This document shows, in pieces, positions 17,612 through 28,000 of a stretch of DNA of 64,000 bases. Below the pieces are notes generated by a model, which searched no databases, was not told the origin of the DNA, and saw only the letters and a program-made list of their open reading frames with translations. The stretch's first letter is position 1; every line of letters starts with the position of its first letter. This DNA comes from Shewanella gelidii (GTDB taxonomy: Bacteria; Pseudomonadota; Gammaproteobacteria; Enterobacterales; Shewanellaceae). Position numbers and translations under genes: made by a program. The stretch lies in contig NZ_BMPZ01000001.1 of the NCBI RefSeq assembly GCF_014647855.1, forward strand, positions 1-64,000, written 5' to 3'.

Positions 17612-18703
17612 CTAGCGCATAAACCAAGCGATTGTTCGCTTTAACCCCGCATCAAAGTCAACTTGAGGCTGATAACCAAGCTCGGCTAGTTTATCAAAAT
17701 TAACGCCATATCTTTTGTCATGACCTAACCGATCCGGTACATGCTCAATCAAAGATGTGCTCGTTCCTGTTTGCAAAGCTGTCGCCATCGGATATTGAGC
17801 ATGTAATTCTGGACGTTGGGAAAACTCCTGTTCCATTAACTTACAAATACGATGAACCAATTCGATATTGGTCAATTCATATTGGGCACCAATGTTGTAG
17901 TGTTCTCCAGCAATACCGTCTTTTAAAATATGTTCAATGCCACGAATATGGTCTTCAACATGGAGCCAATCTCGGATCTGCAGTCCATCGCCATAAATCC
18001 CTATCGTCTCATTCTCCAGTAAGTGAGTAATGATCATCGGGATCATTTTTTCCACGTGATGGTAAGGGCCATAATTATTGGAGCAATGGCTCGTTGTTAC
18101 CGGTAAACCATAAGTCTTGCCAAATGCCCTGACCATATGATCAGCAGCGGCTTTGCTGGCAGAGTATGGTGAATTAGGTAAAAACGGACTGCTTTCAGTG
18201 AAGCTATCATCTTCGATTGTTAGGCTTCCATAAACTTCATCGGTAGAGACTTGATGAAATCTAACCTCAGGCTTTCGCTGGCACCAATTGGGATCATCTA
18301 TCCAAATTGACTTACATACTTTGAGTAAGTTATGGGTACCTACGATATTGGTTTGTACAAACTCATCGGCCGAAGCAATAGAGCGATCAACGTGGGACTC
18401 TGCAGCAAAGTTAATTACGGTATCAATATGGTGCTCAATGACTAACCCACGAACTAAAGATTCGTCGGCAATATCCCCTTTTACAAACGTAAAGCGAACA
18501 GATTTTATTGCCTCACTTAAATTTCGAAGGTTAGCAGCATAGGTGAGCTTATCTAAACCCCATATTTGGTCATTAGGATATTGTGTTAGCCAATAATCCA
18601 CAAAATTAGCGCCAATAAAACCTGCAGCTCCGGTAACCAGTATTCGTCGAGACTTAACTGAGGCTTGTGTTTTTGGTAATTGTGCGAGTTGGCTTTTAGG
18701 CAA
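17612..18703 (-). CDS. rfbB: dTDP-glucose 4,6-dehydratase
   Basis: Second step of dTDP-L-rhamnose synthesis. The 363-residue protein has the NAD-binding GAAGFIG (about 25-31), the catalytic TDEVYG, and the YSASK dyad motif. No ATG precedes the Rossmann motif; the start is a TTG at 18703 with AGAGA about 9 nt upstream, giving a short N-terminal extension (PKSQLAQLPKTQ) not usual in RmlB. It lies 105 bp behind rfbD. The other two rhamnose genes (rfbC, rfbA) lie 35 kb away. Confidence 0.93.
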   Translation of the reverse strand: MPKSQLAQLPKTQASVKSRRILVTGAAGFIGANFVDYWLTQYPNDQIWGLDKLTYAANLRNLSEAIKSVRFTFVKGDIADESLVRGLVIEHHIDTVINFAAESHVDRSIASADEFVQTNIVGTHNLLKVCKSIWIDDPNWCQRKPEVRFHQVSTDEVYGSLTIEDDSFTESSPFLPNSPYSASKAAADHMVRAFGKTYGLPVTTSHCSNNYGPYHHVEKMIPMIITHLLENETIGIYGDGLQIRDWLHVEDHIRGIEHILKDGIAGEHYNIGAQYELTNIELVHRICKLMEQEFSQRPELHAQYPMATALQTGTSTSLIEHVPDRLGHDKRYGVNFDKLAELGYQPQVDFDAGLKRTIAWFMR

Positions 18704-18808
18704 AATATGTTCTCTGTTGAATCATCATTATTGGTTTTGTTTCATTATTCGGCTCATCATCGTTATCTCCAGACATTTTGTCAGCCAACAATCATAAGAC
18801 CCTATTTT

Positions 18809-20098
18809 CTAGCAATTATGTCGCTCGTTATTCATACCCATGAATTTTAACATCATCTGTAACTGTGTTTGCCACTGATGTGCATTAGGGGCGTCATTGC
18901 CTCCAACATGTGGCGCCAAATGTTGGTGGATCGTTGATGACTCAAGTGAACTATTGAGTGGTCTCAACGCAAATACTCGACCTTTTTTATGCTGTTGCTT
19001 ACGATACTCAGCCAAGGAAATTGGAATGAGCTGGCATGAGGAGGTATCGACTTGTTCAATAGACCGTTCACCTTCACATTGCAGAACTTGCTCATTTGAA
19101 AATGCCTGGATTTTACTTGCAAGCTCAAACCATGTGCAGGTATTGCTAGCACCATAATGATAGAGACCTGACAATCCCGCTCGCACAGCACGCCATATCA
19201 TTACAGCTAACGCATCAGCCCAAGTCGGTGAACCCATTTGATCTGCAACGATGTTCAACGTTTTACAGTCACGCTGCAATCTCAGCATGGTTTTGACGAA
19301 ATTGTCACCATAAGGGCTGTATAGCCAAGCAGTTCTTATAATAAGAGGCTCAGGCACAATGCCTGTCGCGGTTAAAGACCTACTATCATGAGCTTGTAAA
19401 TCTTGTTGCCTTGCTCTTTCTTGATTCAAAGAAAGGTCTTGCTTGGAATGCATCCATTTTGAATTTCTTGCCTGAGTTGACTCCGTAGAATAAGCCTTCG
19501 CTATCAATTGCTCACCAGAAAGTTTACTACGACCGTATGCAGATAAAGGCGCTGTTTTAGACTGTGGCGAATACTTGTTGTTTGCTTGCCCATCAAATAC
19601 ATAGTCTGACGAAATATGGACAAGTTTGGCAGCAATACGAACACACCACTTCGCCAGTAACTCAACCCCTTCCCCATTCACGGCTTGGGCACGGCATGGC
19701 TTTTCTTCTGCTTCATCCACCCGATTGAATGCGGCACAGTTAATAACAACTTGTGGCATAAACGTATGAAAAACATGATTAACTGCAGTTTCTGAGGTAA
19801 CGTCACAGTCTTTGCGTTGTAGGCACAGCACTTGCCAGTCCGATTCCACAAGTCGCTCAATATTGGCAAACAACCGGCTCATCATCTGGCGTTGTTCATC
19901 TGAGTATTTGGGCGGATTCGACTCATTACCAGAAGACTGACATGAAGAACTTTTTGGCTCTATATCTTGATCGACACTCTGGCGGGCAAGGCTTTGCTTA
20001 TATGACGCAAGTGACATAAAGCAACGACTGTTGCAACTTGCTTGCATCGTTAAAACCGTCGCAAGCTGCCCTTTGGCACCAGTAATCAATACCCTCAT
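18809..20098 (-). CDS. rfbD: dTDP-4-dehydrorhamnose reductase with two insertions
   Basis: Final step of dTDP-L-rhamnose synthesis, an extended short-chain reductase. GAKGQLA is at residues 7-13, INCAAFNRVDEAE at 119-131, SDYVFDG at 164-170, and the catalytic YGRSK at 188-192. It is 429 residues against the usual 290-300. Two polar, Ser/Gln-rich insertions account for this: roughly 20-85 between the first strand and helix region, and roughly 204-249 after the YxxxK helix. The core motifs are all intact, so it should be active. It starts at the base after the stop codon of the PHP phosphatase gene (TAA-ATG), so the pair is translationally coupled. Confidence 0.9.
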   Translation of the reverse strand: MRVLITGAKGQLATVLTMQASCNSRCFMSLASYKQSLARQSVDQDIEPKSSSCQSSGNESNPPKYSDEQRQMMSRLFANIERLVESDWQVLCLQRKDCDVTSETAVNHVFHTFMPQVVINCAAFNRVDEAEEKPCRAQAVNGEGVELLAKWCVRIAAKLVHISSDYVFDGQANNKYSPQSKTAPLSAYGRSKLSGEQLIAKAYSTESTQARNSKWMHSKQDLSLNQERARQQDLQAHDSRSLTATGIVPEPLIIRTAWLYSPYGDNFVKTMLRLQRDCKTLNIVADQMGSPTWADALAVMIWRAVRAGLSGLYHYGASNTCTWFELASKIQAFSNEQVLQCEGERSIEQVDTSSCQLIPISLAEYRKQQHKKGRVFALRPLNSSLESSTIHQHLAPHVGGNDAPNAHQWQTQLQMMLKFMGMNNERHNC

Positions 20099-20866
20099 TT
20101 ACGATTGAGCCGGCATTTCGAAATCAAAATAAGTTTTAAAATCATGCACGGTTTCACGACCTCGAGCCGCTAAAAACGCCAGCAAAGCCTCTGGAGAGCG
20201 ATTTAATATTCTCGATGATGGAAATTTAGCTTGCTCAATCAAAGCCATTGCCAATGGAAATTCGCCGAGACTAAACGCAACATGAGAATCAGAGGCAACA
20301 ACTATCGACGCGCCTTTTTCTTTAGCCGACTGAATAATGTTTAAGCAATTGGCTTCGCTGCCTTTACGCGAACACGCAAATGAAGAGTTATTCACCTCCA
20401 ATGCGACGTTGTGAGCGACCGCCGCATCAACAACGGCTTCAACATGAATTGGGTAGGCAGGATTCCCTGGGTGCGTAATTATATCAACCATGCCACTTTT
20501 AATCGTATTCACCATCGCTTGCGTATGATCATCAATATGAGTGGGTGGTAACACCGGCTCATGAAACCCAGCCAGGATGATGTCTAATTCAGCATGATAC
20601 TGCCCAAAATAATCAATCTTTCCTTCAAGATCGCAAATATTGGCTTCGATACCACGCAAAATCCCAACACCATCGTACATTCTGGGCAATACCCTTAAAT
20701 TAACAAAGTGCCAAAAGTGAGGCGCATCAGGCATCGCAGGGCCATGATCCGTAGTGGCAAATAATTTAATGCCTTTTCGTTTTGCCTCTGCAAGATAGTC
20801 ATGAATACTGCTATAAGCATGGGTTGATGCTAGCGTGTGCGTATGGGTATCGACGGGAAAAGTCAT
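20099..20866 (-). CDS. YcdX-like PHP-domain phosphatase
   Basis: A 255-residue metal-dependent phosphoesterase of the PHP family. The metal ligands sit in DTHTHTLAS (residues 6-14), [28 protein letters not shown] and ASDSH, as in E. coli YcdX with its trinuclear zinc site. The start ATG follows TAGGAACACTCA. It is the promoter-proximal gene of the ycdX-rfbD-(rfbB) group. Its link to rhamnose synthesis is by position only. Confidence 0.9.
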   Translation of the reverse strand: MTFPVDTHTHTLASTHAYSSIHDYLAEAKRKGIKLFATTDHGPAMPDAPHFWHFVNLRVLPRMYDGVGILRGIEANICDLEGKIDYFGQYHAELDIILAGFHEPVLPPTHIDDHTQAMVNTIKSGMVDIITHPGNPAYPIHVEAVVDAAVAHNVALEVNNSSFACSRKGSEANCLNIIQSAKEKGASIVVASDSHVAFSLGEFPLAMALIEQAKFPSSRILNRSPEALLAFLAARGRETVHDFKTYFDFEMPAQS

Positions 20867-21343
20867 TGAGTGTTCCTAACAAAAAACGCCATCGCTATTG
20901 TGGCGCTTTATCAGAAAATAAACCAGTGTTATTCAGGTATGTTTTAGCTGCACCAAATTGAAGTTCGCAACGTCTTTACGATTGCAACACTCCATATATT
21001 TCACTGAAACCTAAAAATATCAGCGCTACAAAATGCAGCCCGTTACTACACCCGCACGCTCTCCAACTCAATCAAGATCTTTAGGCGCTACACATCAAAT
21101 TCGTCAATTCTCCCCCATACATAAAACTAAACGCACCACTTTTTCCGTGGTGCATTTGATAGCCACTTAGCCATACCGTTGCTCATTATCAAATGAAAAA
21201 GGTCATGTCATAAATCCATTGACTAATTTTCGGGTTTTTATGCAACTCATTTGCTAGAATCCACTCAATTTTTAAGGCAGCAGTATCTGCGTCCAAGCTT
21301 GGTTGCGAGCAAAGCAATCAAATTTCATAAATAAAGGCAGGCT
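20867..21343. other. Divergent intergenic region with two hairpins
   Basis: This 477-bp gap separates the PHP phosphatase (minus) and radical SAM (plus) genes and holds no convincing ORF. Two hairpins stand out: CGCCA/TGGCG (20887-20905) followed on the minus strand by six T, directly ahead of the phosphatase ribosome binding site, and the stronger GCACCAC/GTGGTGC (21133-21153). A leader attenuator or a small RNA are both possible. Confidence 0.4.
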
Positions 21344-23278
21344 ATGACCGTTCTTCTAATGACTCCCCCTATGACTCAGCTCAATACGCCCTATCCTGCA
21401 ACTGCGTATTTGACTGGTTTTTTGCGCACGAGGGGCTATGAAGCGGTTCAAAGGGATCCAGCCATCGAGCTTTTTCTCGAAATGATGACTGCACCTGCAC
21501 TCGAAATCATTCGCCAGCACGTGGAACAAAACTTTGAGCATTTTGAAGACGAAGAACTTCCTGATGTGATTTTCAACTTCCTTGCAGAATTTGATCGATA
21601 TCAGCTGACAGTTGAGAGCGCAATTCGGTTTTTACAGGGCAAAGATCCAAGTTTGGCGCTCCGCATTAATTCGCGTAAGTTTTTACCAGAAGGCCCTGCA
21701 TTTGACGCAATCGCACAAATGGAAGCCGTTTCAGGCGATGTTTTACAAGCGGCATTTGGAAATTTGGGAGTTCAAGATAAAGCAAAATACCTAGCAACCT
21801 TATTTATCAATGATCTATCAAGTGTCATTACTCAGGGCGTGGACCCTTATTTTGAAGTCAGTCGTTATGGCGAGCAACTCGCTGCAGCGAACCCAAGCTT
21901 TGACAGCCTTTACGAAACCTTAATAGATGAAGCTACATTTAGTTCTGAAATCCTAGAACAACTTGTCGAACACTATATAGAAGACACGCAACCCAGTGTG
22001 GTTGCGCTAACAGTACCCTTCCCTGGAAATATGCTCGGGGCTCTGCGAATTGCGCAAACTTGTAAAGCCATTAATCCAAATATTCCAATAATTATCGGCG
22101 GCGGTTTTATCAATACAGAGCTTCGCGCATTGAATGATCCGCGCATTTTTGAGTTCGTTGACTTCATTTGCCTTGATGATGGCGAACGGCCATTGATCAC
22201 ATTGCTGGAATACTTCCAAGGGCAACGGGAGATAGATGATTTGGTACGCACATACTTCCTCGCAGAAGATGAAAATGGCCAGGCATATGTCCACTTTAAT
22301 GAAAACACTGCCCTGCATGATATTCCGCAAACTGACGTTGGCGCCCCCATTTACGATGGCTTGCCATTAGACGAATACTTATCTTTATGTGAAATGCTTA
22401 ACCCTATGCATCGTATTTGGAGTGATGGTCGCTGGAACAAGCTCACTATCGCCCATGGTTGCTATTGGCGAAAATGCAGCTTTTGTGATGTGAGCCTTGA
22501 CTATATCGACCGCTACGATGCTGCCGGAGCCGATATTCTAGTTAACCGTGTAGAACAACTCATCGAAGAAACTGGCCAAACAGGGTTTCATTTTGTAGAT
22601 GAAGCATTACCACCAAAAGTGTTGTTTTCATTTGCAAAAAGACTCATTGAGCGCGGTGTAGTTATCAGTTGGTGGGGCAATATACGTTTTGAAAGAACCT
22701 TTAGTCAGGCCCGTTGCCAATTACTAGCAGACTCCGGCTGTATCGCCGTCAGCGGTGGTCTAGAAGTCGCATCAGATCGACTATTAAAGCTAATGAAGAA
22801 AGGCGTCAGTGTCGAACGTGTCGCCCAAGTCACCAAAGCCTTCAGTAATGCAGGCATCATGGTACACGCTTATCTGATGTATGGCTTCCCAACACAAACG
22901 GAGCAAGAAACGGTCGACTCACTCGAAATGGTCCGGCAGATGATGGAGCAAGGCTGTTTTCAATCTGCTTATTGGCATCGTTTTGTCGCTACCGTTCATA
23001 GCCCTATTGGAATAAACCCAGAACAGTTTGGTATTACATTGGCTGAACGCCCTGAAATTTTATTTGCCGAAAATGATGTAGAATTCATTGACCCAACCGG
23101 CACGGATCATGAAATGCTCGGCGAAGGTCTTCGCAAAGCTATCTATAACTACATGCACGGAATCGGCTTTGATCAACCGATGAGTTTCTGGTTTGAGCAA
23201 GCTGTAACTCCAACGACAATGAAAAGCGATCTCATTGCCCAAGCAATTCATCGTTCAATCGAAACCGATGAGATGTAA
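21344..23278 (+). CDS. B12-binding radical SAM protein
   Basis: A 644-residue enzyme with an N-terminal cobalamin-binding-type domain (about 1-330; the stretch VVALTVPFPGNMLGAL with IPIIIGGGFINTEL is typical) and a radical SAM core from about 365. The cluster cysteines are C373, C378 and C381, i.e. CX4CX2C rather than the standard CX3CX2C. GGLEVAS and the AYLMYGFP segment follow as in B12-radical SAM families. The substrate is unknown; relatives methylate or rearrange unactivated carbon. The gene is monocistronic except for a possible 39-residue ORF overlapping its stop. Confidence 0.85.
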   Translation: MTVLLMTPPMTQLNTPYPATAYLTGFLRTRGYEAVQRDPAIELFLEMMTAPALEIIRQHVEQNFEHFEDEELPDVIFNFLAEFDRYQLTVESAIRFLQGKDPSLALRINSRKFLPEGPAFDAIAQMEAVSGDVLQAAFGNLGVQDKAKYLATLFINDLSSVITQGVDPYFEVSRYGEQLAAANPSFDSLYETLIDEATFSSEILEQLVEHYIEDTQPSVVALTVPFPGNMLGALRIAQTCKAINPNIPIIIGGGFINTELRALNDPRIFEFVDFICLDDGERPLITLLEYFQGQREIDDLVRTYFLAEDENGQAYVHFNENTALHDIPQTDVGAPIYDGLPLDEYLSLCEMLNPMHRIWSDGRWNKLTIAHGCYWRKCSFCDVSLDYIDRYDAAGADILVNRVEQLIEETGQTGFHFVDEALPPKVLFSFAKRLIERGVVISWWGNIRFERTFSQARCQLLADSGCIAVSGGLEVASDRLLKLMKKGVSVERVAQVTKAFSNAGIMVHAYLMYGFPTQTEQETVDSLEMVRQMMEQGCFQSAYWHRFVATVHSPIGINPEQFGITLAERPEILFAENDVEFIDPTGTDHEMLGEGLRKAIYNYMHGIGFDQPMSFWFEQAVTPTTMKSDLIAQAIHRSIETDEM

Positions 23279-23387
23279 ACCAGTGCTACAGCAAATCGCC
23301 CATAAAGTGCATTCAAATATCGCTCAGCACGATCTTTTAGCTTTTCAACATGTGCTTGAGCAGATGAATGAAAAACTAACAAGGTAG
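23268..23387 (+). CDS. Possible 39-residue ORF overlapping the radical SAM stop
   Basis: An ATG at 23268 overlaps the last codons of the radical SAM gene (ATGAGATGTAA) and opens a 39-residue frame ending TAG at 23387, with a helical, Gln/His-rich sequence starting MRCKPVLQQIAHK. The overlap would allow translational coupling. There is no similarity I recognise and no independent ribosome binding site, so it may be chance. The remaining gap to 23507 holds nothing recognisable. Confidence 0.25.
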   Translation: MRCKPVLQQIAHKVHSNIAQHDLLAFQHVLEQMNEKLTR

Positions 23388-23507
23388 ATCGGTTCAAGCT
23401 CCTCTTTAGCAGTCACCTATCACGTCTAAGGAGATCGCAGCCTCAACGCCGTTAAAACTACCGTAATAGCCACCTCTTTAACAAATCCGTGTCATACACA
23501 AAAACCA

Positions 23508-25007
23508 TTAAGCATCCGCCTCTTGCTTTTCCTCCCAGCTTTGTCGTTTGCGATAAATGGTTGAGGCACTAATATCTAGCAAGGCTGCAGCTTTAGGGAC
23601 ATTGCCGTCACATTGAGCTATCGCGGCTTCTATAGTTTGCTTTTCCGAAAGCCATAAAGGCTGAATATGACCATCAGGTGCCAATGCTGTTTCACTAAAG
23701 CTGAGCTCATCGCCAATCAAACTTTTGTTTGTGGCATCTGTCGCTGCAACCACCGCCTCGATTTGAGGCAACGGCTGTTTGTCGCAGGATGGCTCATTTG
23801 CTACACGAGAGCCTGACGGTTGATGATTGCTATCAATCAATTGCGGCAACATAGATAACTCAATTTGTTGCCCCGAGCCTAAAACGACCGCTTGTCTGAC
23901 AACGTTTTGTAACTGCCGAACATTCCCAGGCCAGTTATAACGTAATAGAGACTGGATCGCCTCTTCACTATAGCGAGCAAATGATTTGCCCTCTTCACGG
24001 TTGTATTCTTTTAATAAGCGTTTAGCCAATAACAAGATATCTTTGCCGCGCATCCGCAGCGGTGGCAGCTCAATCGGGATCACATGTAAACGATAAAACA
24101 GATCTTCCCGAAACCGGCCAGCTTTGACTTCATCCCAAGGGGCTCTATTGGTAGCACTAATAAATCGCACATCCACCTTCTCTTCACGGCTGCCGCCAAC
24201 ACGCTGAAATACACCAGTTTGAATAAATCGAAGCAATTTACTTTGCAGTTCTAAATCCATTTCACAGATTTCATCAAGGAAAAGCGTTCCGCCATGGGCT
24301 CTTGTAGCCGCGCCATCGCGGTTAGCATGAGCACCGGTAAAAGCGCCCTTGGTATGCCCGAAAATTTCACTCTCAATTAAATCTTTCGGAATAGAAGCGC
24401 AGTTCAACGCAACAAATGGCTTATCACGGCGACTGCCTGCATTGTGTATCGCGTGGGCACACACTTCCTTGCCGGTACCACTCTCTCCGACGACAAAAAC
24501 CGAGGCCTTACTGTTGGCAACACTATCAATTGTTTTATACACGGCTTGCATCGCAAGAGAATTACCAATAAATCCCTGAAAATTAGCTTTCGGCAAGCTG
24601 TTTTCATACTTGGCGACGAGATTAAACAATTCCTTTTGTTTTAATGCATTGCGCAGCGTTATCGATAAACGTTTGGCGTCAAATGGCTTTACAAGAAAAT
24701 CAAACGCACCCGCCCTCATTGCATCGACGGCGATATCAATCGTACCGTGGGCGGTAATCATAATGACGCTAATGTCAGGGTATTTTTTTTGTACCGTCTC
24801 CAAGACTTCCATACCTGAAATATCTGGCAATTTTATATCAAGGATGAGTAACTCAGGCTGCCACTTTGCGAGTTCTGAGAGCGCATCCTGCCCATAGTGC
24901 ACTAGGGTCACTTTCGCCCCTTCAGCTCGCAAATACTCAGTATAAAGCGCCCCTAGCGACATGCTGTCTTCTACCAGTAACGCTGTAAACTCTATTTGCT
25001 TATCCAT
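23508..25007 (-). CDS. LuxO-like sigma-54-dependent response regulator
   Basis: A 499-residue NtrC-type activator. Receiver domain with phospho-acceptor D57 (LLILDIKLPDISG) and K107 (LVKPF); AAA+ domain with Walker A GESGTGK (174-180) and the sigma-54 contact motif GAFTGA (221-226); Fis-type helix-turn-helix at the C-terminus (NVPKAAALLDISASTIYRKR). LuxO and SypG of vibrios share this plan; LuxO is about 455 residues, and the excess here is a Ser/Pro-rich linker before the HTH. The start at 25007 follows GGTGGTGAAC and overlaps the kinase stop by 8 bp, so the pair is coupled. LuxO-type operators upstream of four polysaccharide and regulatory promoters in the window are its likely targets. Confidence 0.9.
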   Translation of the reverse strand: MDKQIEFTALLVEDSMSLGALYTEYLRAEGAKVTLVHYGQDALSELAKWQPELLILDIKLPDISGMEVLETVQKKYPDISVIMITAHGTIDIAVDAMRAGAFDFLVKPFDAKRLSITLRNALKQKELFNLVAKYENSLPKANFQGFIGNSLAMQAVYKTIDSVANSKASVFVVGESGTGKEVCAHAIHNAGSRRDKPFVALNCASIPKDLIESEIFGHTKGAFTGAHANRDGAATRAHGGTLFLDEICEMDLELQSKLLRFIQTGVFQRVGGSREEKVDVRFISATNRAPWDEVKAGRFREDLFYRLHVIPIELPPLRMRGKDILLLAKRLLKEYNREEGKSFARYSEEAIQSLLRYNWPGNVRQLQNVVRQAVVLGSGQQIELSMLPQLIDSNHQPSGSRVANEPSCDKQPLPQIEAVVAATDATNKSLIGDELSFSETALAPDGHIQPLWLSEKQTIEAAIAQCDGNVPKAAALLDISASTIYRKRQSWEEKQEADA

Positions 25008-28000
25008 GTTCACCACCAAATTTTTGTCGATAGACTCGAAGGGTTTCCGTACCTGTTTTTTCAATTGCAATCAGTGACTCTGTCAGCAATGTTACCTGCT
25101 TTTCTCTTGCCGCTGATTCCAACGTTTTAGATATTTCAAACAGCGCGCTCGCCCCAAAACTACCCGCACTGCTTTTGAGCGTATGCGCTTGTGTTTCAAT
25201 CAAATCAAAATCAAATGATTCGTCTTGCAATCGCTGCTGCGCTTGTTTCAATACACCGAGCCGCTCCTCAGCTTCAATGATAAACACAGACATCATTTGC
25301 TGCACACTCTCTTCACTTAACGCTGCAAGCAACTCGTCCACCACATCGGTATCAAGCCATAACTGCTCGTGAATCGATTCCGGCGCAGTGGCTTGCTCCT
25401 CTATAGGTTCCGTTGGCTGATGTTGCACCCATTTCGCGACGGTTTCTAATAGTTCTTCACGCTTCACCGGCTTCGAAATAAAGTCTTGCATTCCTGCAGC
25501 AAAACACTGCTCAACATCTTGCTTCAACACATTGGCAGACATTGCAACAATAAGCTGTGATGGCTTTTGTTGCATGATATGGCGCGTCGAATCCAGACCA
25601 TCCATTTGTGGCATGCGCATATCCATCAAAATCAATTGATAGTCATGGGACAGTGCCATTTCAAGTGCTTCTTGGCCATTCTTCGCAAAATCAACTTGAT
25701 AACCAGCTTTAGACAACAACGCACCTGCAACCAGTTGATTTGCTTTACTATCCTCTGCAAGCAAAAGGCGGACTCCTGCGGGGGTGACTCTGGTATCAAT
25801 ACTCTCATCCTCAATACTGACAGCGCCTTGGTCTGTCAATTGATGAGCATGCTGCCCATTAAGCAGCCCCAGAAGCATTTCTCGGCTAATGGGTTTATTC
25901 ACAACCTGCTCTAAACCAATACTCGCCATCAATTGTGAGATATCCCGACTCATGCTCGACACTAGGGCGCAAATCATGCCACCACTAAATAAGAAATCTC
26001 GACTCAGTAAGTTGATTTGCTTATTGTCTAAATCAAACAAACACGAGTCATCAACTAAAATTAAATTGAAGCGCCCTTTGACCACAGTTGTTTTATAAAC
26101 CTGCTCGACTTGTGTCACGGAGATGAGCTGCACACCGTGCTGACTATATTGCTTTTTCATCAACGCACTTAGTGTTGCGTCAGGGTGCACCAACAAAACT
26201 CGACAATGGCTAGGTACATTTAAAAGTTTTAAAGGTTGCTTCTCATCAAGCTGCAAGCGGACGTCGAATTCAAAGCAAGTGCCTTGACCCAATTCACTCT
26301 TCAGGCTAATTTCACCACCCATCATATGAATCAATTCCGCACAGATAGCCAACCCCAGACCAGTTCCCTTATAGCTGGTATTGTTTTCATCATGCACTTG
26401 AGAAAATTCGTTAAACAACGTTTGTTGATCGGCCTCAGGAATACCAATGCCTTGGTCCTCAACTTTGCAGCATAATTGAATATCTTCTGCATGACTGTCA
26501 GGTATCCACATCTGCACAGAGATGCAGCCAGATTCCGAGAACTTAATCGCATTATCAACTAGATTATGAATCACTTGACGTAAACGCTGCTCGTCGCCAA
26601 CCAAATAATCTGGCACATTGCGGTTGATAAAGCTGGCAAGATGGATACCTTTTTCAAGCGCTTTAGGTGCGAGCACTTGCAAGACTTGAGTGACCAATTT
26701 AGCCGGGGTAAAAGTTTGCTTCGTCAGCACCATTTGCCCAGCCTCGATTTTAGAAAAATCTAAAATGTCATTGATCGTACTAAGCAAAGCGGAGCCAGCT
26801 TCATTTGCGGTTCGGGCATATATTTGTTGGTCTTGATCAAGTTCTGAATCCAGCAGGAGATCAACACTGCCGAGAACAGCATTCAACGGCGAACGAATCT
26901 CATGGCTCATGGTTGCTAAAAAGCGAGATTTCGCTTTGCTACCCATTTCGGCCTGCTGTTTTGCGAGTTTCAGTTTATCCTCAATTTGTTTACGCTCAGT
27001 AATGTCACGTAAAAACGCCGTCATCAATACATCATCCCCAAGTTGGATTGGAATAATCGTCATCTCAACCGGCACCGGTGTTCTATCTTTTGTGAGTGCA
27101 GTCACCTCGATTTGCTTATTCAACACTGGACCTTCACCAGTCCGGCGGTAATGCTCCATACCCATTGCATGGGCCTGGTGATACTCTGGCGGAATAATGA
27201 GATCTTCTAGCGTTTCTCCTATGGCTTGCTCTCTTGTATAACCAAATAGTCCGACTGCAGCATCATTAAACTCTAACACCCGTCCGGATATATCGATGGT
27301 AATCAAAGCATCCTGGCTGGCATCTAAGGTCGCGAGCAAAATGGCTTCAGAACGTTTGGCGGCATCTTGTTGGCGTTTAATATCGGTTAGATCTTTCACC
27401 AACCCGAGGAACATCAACTCCTCTTCAATCTCCATTCTTGATACAGAGAGATCGACTTGAAAAAGGTGCCCATCTTTATGCTGCGCAGTCACTTCGCGCC
27501 CTTTACCAATAATTCCCGCGGCACCTGTATCAAGATAGTGTTGAATATATCCATCATGACGATGGCGATCGGGAGCAGGTAAAAATATTGCGACATTTTC
27601 ACCAATCAACTCTTCACTATCGTAGCCAAAAACACGGCTCACAGCGGGGTTCACTTGTGTGATAATGCCTTGGGTATTGATAATGATATATCCGTCTATC
27701 GCAGCGGATAAAATGGTGTTCAAGCGTGTATTTGCACTTTCCAAATCATGGGTTCGTGTAGATATCTGCGCGCTCATATCATTAAATGCGGCAGTGGTTT
27801 GGGCAATCTCATCTTTGCCAACGACAGGGATTTGAACGAGAGTTTCCCCTTGTAATATTTGTTGGGATGCTCGCTTTAGCTGACTCAGATTGCGAGTTAA
27901 ATACATCCCTAATAGCCAAGAGAAAAGTGCCACCAAAATCATTTCCAAGGCGGCAATTGAACCAATTCGAGTCGAAGCCTGCACCACATATTCATCAAGC

